Assembly: GCA_041687475.1 (NCBI GenBank) | Contig: JAWLBW010000110.1 | Span: forward strand, 1 to 13,377 | Length of the DNA stretch: 13,377 nucleotides | DNA from: JAWLBW01 sp041687475 | Lineage (GTDB): Bacteria > J088 > JAWLBW01 | Reading direction: 5' to 3' | Shown here: in pieces, positions 5,909 through 13,377 of the stretch | How the letters are laid out: every line of letters starts with the position of its first letter | Numbering within the stretch: the first letter of the stretch is position 1 | The notes under the pieces: model-generated | Databases searched by the model: none | What the model was told of the DNA's origin: nothing | What the model saw: only the letters and a program-made list of their open reading frames with translations | Translations under genes and position numbers: made by a program

Positions 5909-6145
5909 TCAGCCCTGCGAAACAGACTCGAGCTTACGGTGCAGCGTATCGAGAAAGAGATCGCGGGGGCTCGGTATGTACATCTCGGCGCAGCAATCGC
6001 TGACGACTCGCTCGACGACGTTGTCGGGCAGCGAGGGATACTCTTCGTGCACCAGCTGGCGCACCGACGCCCAGTCGCCGTCGCAGTCGAAGAACTCGCC
6101 GTCGATGTGGTGAGATATTCGTTGTTCCAGGTGCTGCCAGCTCAT
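5909..6145 (-). CDS. Small acidic protein, tandem paralog B (78 aa)
   Basis: A 78-aa cytoplasmic-looking protein of unknown function. It aligns without gaps to the 95-aa product encoded just upstream: about 29 of the first 74 residues are identical by my count. Shared landmarks are W3, LE at 6-7, CD at 21-22, EEYPSL at 34-39, a Cys at 52, PSP at 58-60, and F..(D/E)TLH..LE near 64-73. The two conserved Cys and His69 could hold a metal or be structural, but spacing alone does not prove it. The ATG at 6145 has GGAGG five bases upstream; the longer reading with ten extra residues lacks this. It ends before a 279-base gap. Conservation of the pair implies a selected function, perhaps as partners in a heterodimer, which is an inference. 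Confidence 0.75.
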   Translation of the reverse strand: MSWQHLEQRISHHIDGEFFDCDGDWASVRQLVHEEYPSLPDNVVERVVSDCCAEMYIPSPRDLFLDTLHRKLESVSQG

Positions 6146-6150
6146 CGTTT

Positions 6151-6155
6151 CCTCC
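6151..6155 (-). promoter_or_regulatory. Ribosome binding site deciding the paralog B start
   Basis: GGAGG on the minus strand lies five bases before the ATG at 6145 and inside the longer alternative reading frame, which favours the shorter protein. Confidence 0.7.
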
Positions 6156-6186
6156 CCAAGAACGTCAAGTCCCACCAGAAACCCTC

Positions 6187-6200
6187 ACACCGTCCGGTGT
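6187..6200. repeat. 14-base palindrome ACACCG-TC-CGGTGT
   Basis: A perfect inverted repeat lies in the 94-base gap between the two paralog genes. It could be a small hairpin (5-bp stem, 4-base loop) in the shared transcript, tuning translation or decay between the genes, or a protein-binding site. Confidence 0.4.
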
Positions 6201-6239
6201 TGCCTGGTCGCCTTCGCTCGGGTAGCGGGGGCGGGCAGA

Positions 6240-6527
6240 TTACCGGGGACTTTCCGGCTGCTCCGATTCCATGCCGAAGGCCGGCGGATAGCGATCCTGT
6301 ATCGAGCGTTCGAGATTGAAGTGCAGCGTTTCGACGAATTCTTCCTTCGGCGACGGATTTCCCACGTCGGCGCAGGTGTGCACGATGACCGTCTCGATTT
6401 CCCTTCGCTCGAGCGACGGATACTCTTCTTCGACGGCGCGGCGAATACTTCGGAACGAATCGTCGCAGTGCACGCCCTCGTCGGGAAGCTGTGCAAACAG
6501 TTTTCTTTCCAAGCCGGACCAAGGCAT
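6240..6527 (-). CDS. Small acidic protein, tandem paralog A (95 aa)
   Basis: A 95-aa protein of unknown function, related along its whole first 74 residues to the 78-aa product of the next gene downstream. It carries CD at 21-22, EEYPSL at 34-39, a Cys at 52, PSP at 58-60 and a TLH..LE motif, then a unique tail rich in Pro and Glu (RYPPAFGMESEQPESPR). The protein is acidic and has no signal peptide. The ATG at 6527 follows AAGGGGG at good spacing and makes both paralogs start at the same residue (MPW / MSW), which supports the start; the frame stays open further upstream. It lies 246 bases downstream of recD on the same strand, with a candidate promoter between, so it need not be co-transcribed with recCBD. 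Confidence 0.75.
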   Translation of the reverse strand: MPWSGLERKLFAQLPDEGVHCDDSFRSIRRAVEEEYPSLERREIETVIVHTCADVGNPSPKEEFVETLHFNLERSIQDRYPPAFGMESEQPESPR

Positions 6528-6659
6528 CTCGCCCCCTTCACTTCTAGCCTTCGCGTCTATCGTTCCAGCTTGCATGAGCTTCGCCCACGATTCCAACCCG
6601 GGGCCTCGGGTCTCGGACGGGTTTTCGCCTGCTGGGCGCGTACGGGCAGAAAGGGAATC

Positions 6660-6688
6660 TGTCTACTGTGCAGAGGAGACGGAGTCAA
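6660..6688 (-). promoter_or_regulatory. Candidate sigma-70 promoter for the small paralog pair
   Basis: On the minus strand, TTGACT (6683-6688, five of six consensus bases) is followed after exactly 17 bases by TAGACA (6660-6665, three of six). Transcription would start near 6653, about 126 bases before the ATG at 6527. The -10 box is poor. Confidence 0.35.
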
Positions 6689-6773
6689 TAGAAGCGCGTG
6701 GCACGGTTGCATTCGAGCGGCCACGTTCGGAAGGAAACCGATAGGGCCGCTTCCTTTTCCTGCTACAGGCCGC

Positions 6774-8855
6774 TTACCCCTTGGCAAGCCGGTGGCCGAC
6801 GCCCGAAAAACGGCGGTCGGGGTTTTCGACGGCCCACCTGATAACCGGTTCGCTACCGACGAGCAACACCGACCGGCGTGCCCGGGTCACCGCCGTATAC
6901 AGAATCTCCCGCGTCAACAGGGGAATGGGTTCGACGGGTAGCACGATGGCGACGTGAGCGTATTCGCTGCCCTGACTTTTGTGTACGGTCATGGCGTATC
7001 CGTGTGAAAGGCGCCCTCTGACCGATTCGAGGGGAAGCAGTGCCCAGATATCGCGGCTACGGGGAAATGCGGCCATGGGAGCGGCCTCGGCGCCGTCGAC
7101 GGCGGCGTACAGCACGATTCCCTGGTCGCCGTTGAAGACCTGGTGGCGGTAATCGTTTTCGAGCATGAGCACCGGTTCGCCCGGAAGGAAACGTTGGGCG
7201 CCGTCGAGGCCATGTCCTTCGGCGTGAAGGTGGTGCAGCACGTGGTTCAGCGACTCGGCGCCGGTTTCGAAGACGCGGGTGGCGCAGAGCAGGCGCGAGG
7301 CGGCGCTGTGCGAAAACAGGGCCTGCAGATCGACCGGATCGCCCGCCTGAGCCCTGCCCTCGGCATCGAAGCGGAAAGTGCGGGAAACGGCCGAAGTGAG
7401 CAACGGTGCGTTCAACCTTTCGGCATACCAGTGACGCAGGAAGGGCAGCAGGGGATGACGGTTTCGTCGGTTCGACGCAGCCTGCCCCTGCCACCACTCG
7501 ACCTTTTCAAAGGTCATGGCGGTGGGCAGTTCGCGCGGCGTCGCTTGTTGTAATAACTTCGACGCATCACCCCGGCGAATGGCGCTTGCGGTGTCGTCGA
7601 TGCCCGTGTCGGCGCCGGCCCGGTGCGGCTTACGCAGGCGCACGCTCTTGAGCCGGGAAGGCGGCGTGTCGACGACGTCGACGTCGGACAGGGAGAGGGG
7701 CGGCACGGCCATGTCGAGCAGCGATTGCAGGGCGAAGGGGCGGTGATGCTCGACCAGATCGCGCAGCACGGCACCCGCGTCTACCGATGGAAGCTGATCG
7801 GCGTCGCCGAGCAGAATGAGCCTGACGTCGCCTTCGGGGGAGACGGCTCGCAGCAGGGCATCCATCAGACCGATATCAATCATGGAAGCTTCGTCGACGA
7901 CGATTACCCGGCCGGGCAGGGGGTTGAATTCATTGTGCCGGAAGCGGTCGGTCGTGGGTGAATAACCCAGCAACCGGTGCAGCGTCTGGGGCCTTCCTTC
8001 CAAGGCTTCGGCCAGTCGCCGGTCGACCTCGTCGGGTTGCTCGAGGGCGCCGAGCATCGACAGCAGCGACTCGTTCATGCGCCATGCCGCCTTGCCGGTG
8101 GGCGCGGCCAGCAGCATATCGACTGGGTCGACGCCCAATCTGGCGAGCAGGCGAAGCAGCGATACGATGACGGTGGTTTTACCGGTGCCGGGGCCGCCCG
8201 AGACGATGGTCAGCCTGAAGCGGCCCGCGGCGAGTACGGCATAGCGCTGTTCGGGCTCGAGCGTGAATTCAACCACGCCCTCATCGGTCTTCAGGCGCAG
8301 GGGCCCGGCAACCCGGGCGAAAGCCTCGCGTAAGTGCGTCGGTTCATCGGGCAGTTCGCGTGCCATGAGTGCCCGCAGTCGGTCGACGAAGCCCTCTTCG
8401 TGCACGGCGTTACGATGGGTGTAGACATGGTGGTCGAGCACGATGGGGGCGGCGGGCAGCGGGGCGCCGACGTCGCGAACGGCCATGAGGGCGGTGGGTC
8501 GCCGGGCGATCAGATCTTCAATGGCGGCAACGGCTTCAAAAGGTGTGAACGCGAAGGGCGCGGGCTTGCCGTCGCGTGCCTCGAGCAGCGGCGTGAGCAT
8601 GGTCGTCAGCCACCGGCGTCCGTCTTCGTCGAGAGACAGGCAAGTGCTGCCCTGCCTGATGCTCATCAACAGGCCGATAACGAGAAGGAGGAAAGCCTTT
8701 CTGTCTACGTCATCTTCAAGGGCCGACCTTTCGAGCAACTCGAAAGCGTGCGCCAGAACTTCAGGGGCGAAGTCCATGTCGGCGGCGCGTTCGGCGATTT
8801 CCTGAAACAACGCGCGCTCGCCGTGCCGGCTCAAGATTCCATATGGCGTGATCAT
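6774..8855 (-). CDS. recD: RecBCD subunit alpha, 5'-3' helicase RecD
   Basis: RecD is the fast 5'-3' superfamily 1 helicase of the RecBCD (exonuclease V) complex that processes double-strand ends in the cytoplasm. The protein has 693 aa, longer than the 608 aa of E. coli RecD. The N-terminal ~100 residues are the helical RecB-contacting region. Walker A is GGPGTGKT at 220-227, Walker B VVDEAS at 319-324, motif III GDADQLPSV at 350-358, motif V AMTVHKSQGSEY at 621-632, and motif VI YTAVTRAR at 653-660. Motif IV reads L-R-K-P-H-R (407-412), followed by a conserved-looking SGI-type segment (ADTGIDDTASAIRRGD). The residues just before it (about 381-406) look like an insertion rich in Ser/Asp/Pro. 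The ATG at 8855 has GGAG seven bases upstream and lies 21 bases after the recB stop, so it is the last gene of the recCBD operon. The assignment is secure. Confidence 0.97.
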   Translation of the reverse strand: MITPYGILSRHGERALFQEIAERAADMDFAPEVLAHAFELLERSALEDDVDRKAFLLLVIGLLMSIRQGSTCLSLDEDGRRWLTTMLTPLLEARDGKPAPFAFTPFEAVAAIEDLIARRPTALMAVRDVGAPLPAAPIVLDHHVYTHRNAVHEEGFVDRLRALMARELPDEPTHLREAFARVAGPLRLKTDEGVVEFTLEPEQRYAVLAAGRFRLTIVSGGPGTGKTTVIVSLLRLLARLGVDPVDMLLAAPTGKAAWRMNESLLSMLGALEQPDEVDRRLAEALEGRPQTLHRLLGYSPTTDRFRHNEFNPLPGRVIVVDEASMIDIGLMDALLRAVSPEGDVRLILLGDADQLPSVDAGAVLRDLVEHHRPFALQSLLDMAVPPLSLSDVDVVDTPPSRLKSVRLRKPHRAGADTGIDDTASAIRRGDASKLLQQATPRELPTAMTFEKVEWWQGQAASNRRNRHPLLPFLRHWYAERLNAPLLTSAVSRTFRFDAEGRAQAGDPVDLQALFSHSAASRLLCATRVFETGAESLNHVLHHLHAEGHGLDGAQRFLPGEPVLMLENDYRHQVFNGDQGIVLYAAVDGAEAAPMAAFPRSRDIWALLPLESVRGRLSHGYAMTVHKSQGSEYAHVAIVLPVEPIPLLTREILYTAVTRARRSVLLVGSEPVIRWAVENPDRRFSGVGHRLAKG

Positions 8856-8876
8856 GTGCGGTCTCCGTGCCCTTGC

Positions 8877-11800
8877 TCAGGCGTACTTCCGGGCAGAAAG
8901 CGCCTGCTGCCAGCGTTCGATTTCGGCCCACGAGGGGCGATGATGCACGACTCCCTGACCCGGTTGGCCGGCGTCAAGGCCGCGTAGAAACAGATAGACG
9001 CTTCCGCCGAAGCGATGGTATTCGCTTTCGTTGTTTATGCCGAACATGCGCAGCACCGCCAGCGTATAGATCTGGTATTGCAGGCCGTAGGTTTCATCGA
9101 CGTAGGTTCGAAGCGTGGCCGGATCCCAGGACGGCCGGAAGTTGCTCTTCCAGTCGAGAACGAAGATGCGGTTGTCGTACTCGAATATCAGATCGATGTA
9201 GCCCTTGATGAAGCCGCGCCGCCGAAAGAGGCCGGGCACCGCCGCTGCCAGGTTGCCGTGACCGGGCGACGGCAGCGATTCGCCGGCCATGACGTCATCG
9301 GGAATGGGAAACACGAACTCGGGTTCGCGTATGTCGCGGGTTGCCGCACGCACGCCGGGTACGTTGCCCCCTTCAATCAGCGGAATGGGGCAGGTCAGCG
9401 CCCGGTAGGCGAGGCTGATGGCATGTCGACGGTGCGTGGACAGGGCGATATTGTAGCGAGCGAAGGCACTCTCGAAAACGCGGGCGATGTCGGAGCGCGT
9501 CTTCCACTCGTCTTCGCTTCCGTCTACGTCGAAGGGCAGGTGTTCGAGCACCTCATGCAAGAATACGCCGATTTCGGTGCGTGCCGGCAGTTCACCTTCG
9601 GCCGGCGCCAGATCGGCAACGTGCTCTTCGTCTTCGCCGCCGACCTCGGCCTCGTCGAGCCGAACAGCCTGGTCGGCCTTCTTCATGCGCGTGAACGATT
9701 GCATGGTCATGGCCGCATGGCGAGACCGGGCATCGCGATACCATTGTTCGGCCAACGGCGGCTGCGCAGCGGCGAAGTCTTCGGGTATCTTGGGAGCCCG
9801 CGGCTGTGAGCCGACTGCGATTCGCAGAACGTCGTCGGTGAAGCTCTCCCACTGGAAGAGCGCCCGAAGCGTATCGGCTTCGGGGTTCTTTTTTTCCTTC
9901 AACCGGTCGCCGATACGGCGCAGCCTGTCGTTCACGCAGGCATAGGGCCCTTCGGCCTTCGTAGCCGGGCCGACGTAGGGCAGGTACATGCGAGCCTTGG
10001 CGCGCGTCAGGCCGACGTAGTACAGGCGTTGGGCTTCTTCGAGCTGCTCCTGGTCGACGCAGGCACGAATCTCACGGTGTACGGGATTCTTCGTCGCCGA
10101 CGACAGAGAGCCCACGTGAATGAGCCGCTCGCGTTCTTGCTTCGAGGGCCGGTGGTAGACATTGACGCGATCACGGAGGTTCTGGCGGGAAATGCCGCCG
10201 TACAGAAAGACCACCGCCGCCTCGAGACCCTTGCTTTTGTGAATGGTCATGATCTGCACGGCCTCGCGCTCGCTTTCGAGGCGCTGCACATTACCCGACT
10301 CGCCCTCGGGACTGCTTCGACCCGCAATCCAACCGTCGAGGCGGGTAATGAGTTCGTGTAAGTCGCAGCGAATGCGCGAGGCTTCTTCGGTCAGAATTTC
10401 GAGAATGTGCAGGTAGTTGGTAATTTCCCTTTCGCTGTCGTTCAGGAGAAGCTCGCGTTCGACGAGCTGCGTGTCTTCGAGCAGGGAACCGAAGAGGGCG
10501 ACGAAACGGCCCTGTTCGGCCAGGCCGACCCAATGGTCGAGTCGTAGCAGGACCGGGTGGCCGCCGGGAAGGTCGCGCCAGCCTTCGATTTCTTCGGGAT
10601 CGACGGCGAAAAACGGGGTGATGAGGGCACGCAGGCGGCGGGCGGTGTCGGCCGGGTGGGCGACGGCCGCGAGTACGTCGCGAATGTCAGAGGCTTCGGC
10701 GCTCTGAAAGAGGCCTTCCTGCTTGTAGAAGGCATGGGATATGCGGGCCTCGCGCAGGCAACGGCCGATTTCCAGCGACTCGGCATTCGAACGCGTAAGC
10801 ACGAAAATGTCCGAAGCTTTCAGGGAACGGAGTGCGCCGTCGTCGCCGGGCACCTGCAGCGTCTTTGCGTCGCCGGCAAGCAGGCGGTCGATTTCGAGGG
10901 CAATGCGGCGCCCGTAGGCCCATCGCAGGTGCCCCGCCTTGATTGCGTCGCCATCGGTCGGCCCGTAATGCAGCACGACCACGGGCGCCGCCGGGTTGCC
11001 TTCGGCGTCGGCGGCACGAAGCGAAGGGTTGCCGCAGCCCACCGGATGGTCGTAGCGAATGCCGCCGCTGAAAAACAGATCGGCGTCGCCGTCGGAGCCG
11101 AGGGTGAGAACGGTGTTGTAGGCGTCGATGAGAGCGCCGGTTGAACGGTAGTTGCGATCGAGGGCGATGCGCTTTCCGCCGATGCGCTCGATATGTCGAG
11201 CCGCTTCGAGATAGGTGTGCACGTCGGCGCCGCGGAATCCGTAAATGGCCTGCTTGGGATCGCCGATGAGAAAGAGGGGATTCGAGCGGCCGTTTTCAAC
11301 AAAAACGGTACGAAAGATATCCCATTGCATGCGGTCGGTGTCTTGAAACTCGTCAATGAGGGCGTACCGGTAGCGCGCCCTGAGGCCTGCGGCCAGGGCC
11401 GGACCGAGCTCGCTCTTGAGATTCGTGCCCACGCGGTTGAGCATGTCGTCGAAATCAAGCCAGCCGCGGCTGTGCTTGCGAGCGTTGACCTCGTCGGTAA
11501 CGGCGGCCAGCACATCCTGCACGAAGGCCGACTCGGGGGTGAAGCGTTTTTCTTCGAGCAGACCCAGAACTTCCTGATCGTCGGCGCAGTCGGCCAACGA
11601 TTCGTGCCAGTCTTCACAACGCCCGGTCAGCAGACAGGCGTTCCACAGGGGCTCGAAGCGTCCGCTCAGCCGCGATGCCTTCCACACCAGGTCTTCGAGC
11701 TGCTCGGGATTGTATTCGGCCAGACACAGCCGCAACAGGCGACGCCGCGCCCGGGCCCGCTTATCGTCGCCGCCCGCGTAGTAGCGCAGCACATGTCGGT

Positions 11801-12245
11801 AGGCCTCGTTGAACACGGTGCGGCCGTCGACGAGTTCGCGGCTGAAAAGCTGCCCGTTATGAAAGGCGTATTCGCCGAGAACCCGTTGGCAGAAGCCGTG
11901 AATGGTGAAGATGGCCGCCGCATCGAAAGAAGACAGGGCTTCGCCGATACGGCGCCGTTCGTCGGGTCCGAGCTGCCACGCGGGCCGATCCGTAGGGGCC
12001 TCGTCGGTGGCCTGGGTCAGCAGCTTTTCGAGCATGGCGCGCAACCGGGCACGCAGTTCGCCCGTTGCCTTTTCGGTGAAGGTTACGACCAGTATCTCGT
12101 CGATGCGGCAGCCTCCGTGCAGCAGCAGGTGCACGACCAGGTGTTCGATGGTGTAGGTTTTGCCCGTGCCGGCGCTCGCTTCAATGAGCACATGGTTGTC
12201 GAGGGGAATCTCGTCGAGAATGGGAGGGTAGGCGTAGTAGGTCAT
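8877..12245 (-). CDS. recB: RecBCD subunit beta, 3'-5' helicase/nuclease RecB
   Basis: RecB is the 3'-5' UvrD-type helicase and the only nuclease of RecBCD; it also loads RecA after Chi. The protein has 1122 aa, slightly shorter than E. coli RecB (1180). Helicase motifs in order: Walker A SAGTGKT (24-30), Ia VTFTEKATGELR (54-65), Ic FTIHGFCQR (113-121), Walker B ALIDEFQDTD (295-304), III IGDPKQAIYGFRGAD (327-341), IV NYRST (365-369), V IMTIHKSKGLE (665-675), VI YYVGLTRAK (742-750). A charged linker near 855-890 leads to the PD-(D/E)XK nuclease: His897, Asp1018 (KGYIDL), Asp1031 and Lys1033 (LDWKSN), and QYQIYTLA (1056-1063). All catalytic residues are intact, so an active enzyme is expected. 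Its ATG overlaps the recC stop (ATGA) and has GGAGG five or six bases upstream inside recC, so the two are translationally coupled. Confidence 0.98.
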   Translation of the reverse strand: MTYYAYPPILDEIPLDNHVLIEASAGTGKTYTIEHLVVHLLLHGGCRIDEILVVTFTEKATGELRARLRAMLEKLLTQATDEAPTDRPAWQLGPDERRRIGEALSSFDAAAIFTIHGFCQRVLGEYAFHNGQLFSRELVDGRTVFNEAYRHVLRYYAGGDDKRARARRRLLRLCLAEYNPEQLEDLVWKASRLSGRFEPLWNACLLTGRCEDWHESLADCADDQEVLGLLEEKRFTPESAFVQDVLAAVTDEVNARKHSRGWLDFDDMLNRVGTNLKSELGPALAAGLRARYRYALIDEFQDTDRMQWDIFRTVFVENGRSNPLFLIGDPKQAIYGFRGADVHTYLEAARHIERIGGKRIALDRNYRSTGALIDAYNTVLTLGSDGDADLFFSGGIRYDHPVGCGNPSLRAADAEGNPAAPVVVLHYGPTDGDAIKAGHLRWAYGRRIALEIDRLLAGDAKTLQVPGDDGALRSLKASDIFVLTRSNAESLEIGRCLREARISHAFYKQEGLFQSAEASDIRDVLAAVAHPADTARRLRALITPFFAVDPEEIEGWRDLPGGHPVLLRLDHWVGLAEQGRFVALFGSLLEDTQLVERELLLNDSEREITNYLHILEILTEEASRIRCDLHELITRLDGWIAGRSSPEGESGNVQRLESEREAVQIMTIHKSKGLEAAVVFLYGGISRQNLRDRVNVYHRPSKQERERLIHVGSLSSATKNPVHREIRACVDQEQLEEAQRLYYVGLTRAKARMYLPYVGPATKAEGPYACVNDRLRRIGDRLKEKKNPEADTLRALFQWESFTDDVLRIAVGSQPRAPKIPEDFAAAQPPLAEQWYRDARSRHAAMTMQSFTRMKKADQAVRLDEAEVGGEDEEHVADLAPAEGELPARTEIGVFLHEVLEHLPFDVDGSEDEWKTRSDIARVFESAFARYNIALSTHRRHAISLAYRALTCPIPLIEGGNVPGVRAATRDIREPEFVFPIPDDVMAGESLPSPGHGNLAAAVPGLFRRRGFIKGYIDLIFEYDNRIFVLDWKSNFRPSWDPATLRTYVDETYGLQYQIYTLAVLRMFGINNESEYHRFGGSVYLFLRGLDAGQPGQGVVHHRPSWAEIERWQQALSARKYA

Positions 12246-13377
12246 TTCTTCCCTCCGGTGGTGTCGCAGGCGGCGTAGAAACGATAGCGGCGTTCAAGTA
12301 CCTCGAGTAACCGGTCGAGGGTGGGCGCGCGGAAAGGCGCGGCCTGGCCGAGGGGACCCCAGCCGAGGCCCGACGAGGGATCCTCGGCCAGCGCTTCCAG
12401 CACTTCGTCGGGGCTCGACTTGCCCCGGACGCACTCGAGGGCCTGGGCGCCCGTCAGCAGATAGGCGTGTGCTTGGGTCAGAAGATCGGTCAGGACGCGC
12501 TCGAACCATGCACGCGCTTCGGTCCGGTCAAGGCGGTCGAAGGTGCGCAACAGGGTGGTCGGTCGCGACTTTGCCGTGTTGTTCGGCAACACGGCAACGG
12601 TGCCGCCGCGCGAAATGCCCGAAGCGGTCAGCAGTGCCAGGGTGAGAAAGCCGCGAAAAAAATCGGTTTCGTAAGCCTTGTCGCGGTCGAGGGGAACGGC
12701 GCACATGCTTCCATCGGCGGAAACCCATTCGGTGGTGCCGACGATGCGCACGTTGAGCGTACGCGTGCCCAGGTCGAGCAAGAATTCGGGGGGCTCTTCG
12801 CGCCTGTCGTTCGTGGTGTCGCCGCCCCCCGGCCCGAAGCCGACGCGCCGGGCATCACGGGTGTCGAAGCCGGCCAGGTCGCACTTCGCGCGCCAGTTGC
12901 GCATGGTGGCCAGCTCATCGGCCAGTACGTTGGCGCCGAAAAGCCCGGTGGGCATGCGTCCGGCCAGTTCGAGTCGGGCAAAGCCTTCTTCGAACAGCCG
13001 CGTACGTACCTCTTCGTCGTCGGGGGCCTCGGTGAAGGTACGGCGCCGCAGCAGCAAGGAAGACAGGCGCTCGGGCTCGAGTCGTTCGTGCTCGATGGAA
13101 AAGACATCGGACGGGTCGTCTTCGTCGATACCCAGAACCCACTGGGCCCAGCCCTGCAACGGACGTTCCAGAAAGGCGCGCAGGGCCGAAAGGTGCACCA
13201 CCAGGTGCTCGGGGTATTCGCGGTGCACGGGGCGCGACTCGGGCAGACCGAAGCGCTCGGACAATCGTTGCCGCGAGGCCGGGGCCAAGCTGTGACGCAG
13301 CTCGTGCAGCGACAGCCCGTGCGGAAAGGCCGTCTGCAATTGTTGGTGAACCCTGCGCGCCGCAGCCTCGCGCCAGG
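12242..13377 (-). CDS. recC: RecBCD subunit gamma RecC, C-terminal part (runs off the right edge)
   Basis: The minus-strand frame is open from the window edge to TGA at 12244-12242; about 377 C-terminal residues are visible of a protein usually about 1100 aa. RecC holds the complex together and scans for Chi. What is seen covers the region of the catalytically dead nuclease-like domain. An L-x-A-L-R-A-F-L-E-R-P-L-Q-G-W-x-Q motif (about residue 58 of the visible part) corresponds to the E. coli segment L-x-x-F-W-R-H-P-V-R-A-W-F-Q. Further on, R-M-P-T-G-L-F-G corresponds to D-L-P-Y-G-A-F-G. The Chi-contacting helicase-like domains lie outside the window, so nothing can be said about the Chi sequence. 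The true start is also outside; a TTG at 13339 is internal. It is followed directly by recB with a 4-base overlap and no ptrA between, unlike E. coli. The operon promoter is not visible. Confidence 0.9.
   Translation of the reverse strand, partial: WREAAARRVHQQLQTAFPHGLSLHELRHSLAPASRQRLSERFGLPESRPVHREYPEHLVVHLSALRAFLERPLQGWAQWVLGIDEDDPSDVFSIEHERLEPERLSSLLLRRRTFTEAPDDEEVRTRLFEEGFARLELAGRMPTGLFGANVLADELATMRNWRAKCDLAGFDTRDARRVGFGPGGGDTTNDRREEPPEFLLDLGTRTLNVRIVGTTEWVSADGSMCAVPLDRDKAYETDFFRGFLTLALLTASGISRGGTVAVLPNNTAKSRPTTLLRTFDRLDRTEARAWFERVLTDLLTQAHAYLLTGAQALECVRGKSSPDEVLEALAEDPSSGLGWGPLGQAAPFRAPTLDRLLEVLERRYRFYAACDTTGGKK
12252..12256 (-). promoter_or_regulatory. Ribosome binding site of recB, inside recC
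   Basis: GGAGG on the minus strand lies within the last codons of recC, six bases before the recB ATG at 12245. Together with the ATGA overlap it supports coupled translation and matched subunit amounts. Confidence 0.7.

Noticed and set aside
5831..6319. Plus-strand frame of 162 codons across the 78-aa gene
   Set aside because: It is antisense to the conserved paralog and has no supporting RBS or recognisable protein pattern.
6720..6773. Rho-independent terminator after recD
   Set aside because: Only imperfect pairing such as GGAA..TTCC and CCTGTAGCAGG was found, with no T-run on the minus strand after a stable stem.
8877..12245. AddA instead of RecB
   Set aside because: The neighbouring recC-like and recD genes and the C-terminal QYQIYTLA and IYLFLRG-type motifs fit RecB; no AddB is present.
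11193..12278. Long plus-strand open frame (361 codons) opposite recB
   Set aside because: It is fully antisense to well-conserved recB helicase motifs; long antisense frames are expected in GC-rich codon-biased DNA and its translation looks like no protein family.

Overview
The window is GC-rich (by eye about 60 %), densely coding DNA from what looks like a Gram-negative bacterium. The evidence is a complete recB and recD plus the end of recC, an MtfA-type zinc peptidase, and two proteins with export or membrane-anchor N-termini. The species cannot be named from the sequence. The gene order recC-recB-recD without ptrA argues against an enterobacterium, and some Leptospirales or deep proteobacterial lineage is possible, but this is a guess.

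Right half (6774 to the right edge, minus strand): the recombinational repair operon. The 3' part of recC enters from the right edge. Its stop overlaps the recB start as ATGA, and recD follows 21 bases after recB. All helicase motifs of RecB and RecD and the RecB nuclease residues are present, so an active RecBCD helicase/nuclease is expected. Downstream on the same strand, after about 250 bases holding a candidate promoter, lie two small acidic proteins (95 and 78 aa). They are clear tandem paralogs of unknown function.

Middle (about 3230-5630): a plus-strand gene for a 457-aa mostly helical protein, whose N-terminal part resembles J-domain-like regions of some bacterial proteins (weak inference). 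A short open frame overlaps its stop codon. Converging on it is a complete minus-strand MtfA-like metallopeptidase with HEFAH.

Left part (1-2886): an ABHD6/Lip3-like alpha/beta hydrolase on minus; a small polytopic membrane protein on plus; divergent from it, an exported Gln/Pro-rich coiled-coil protein with twelve uninterrupted heptads; and at the left edge the N-terminus of an unrecognised protein. The 334 bases between the last two are rich in short direct and inverted repeats. One repeat motif recurs near 5859, suggesting a dispersed intergenic repeat family.

No tRNA, rRNA, CRISPR array, insertion sequence or phage gene was seen. Apart from recCBD, the genes look like short independent units. 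The least understood and most interesting items are the small paralog pair behind recD and the 457-aa J-like protein.
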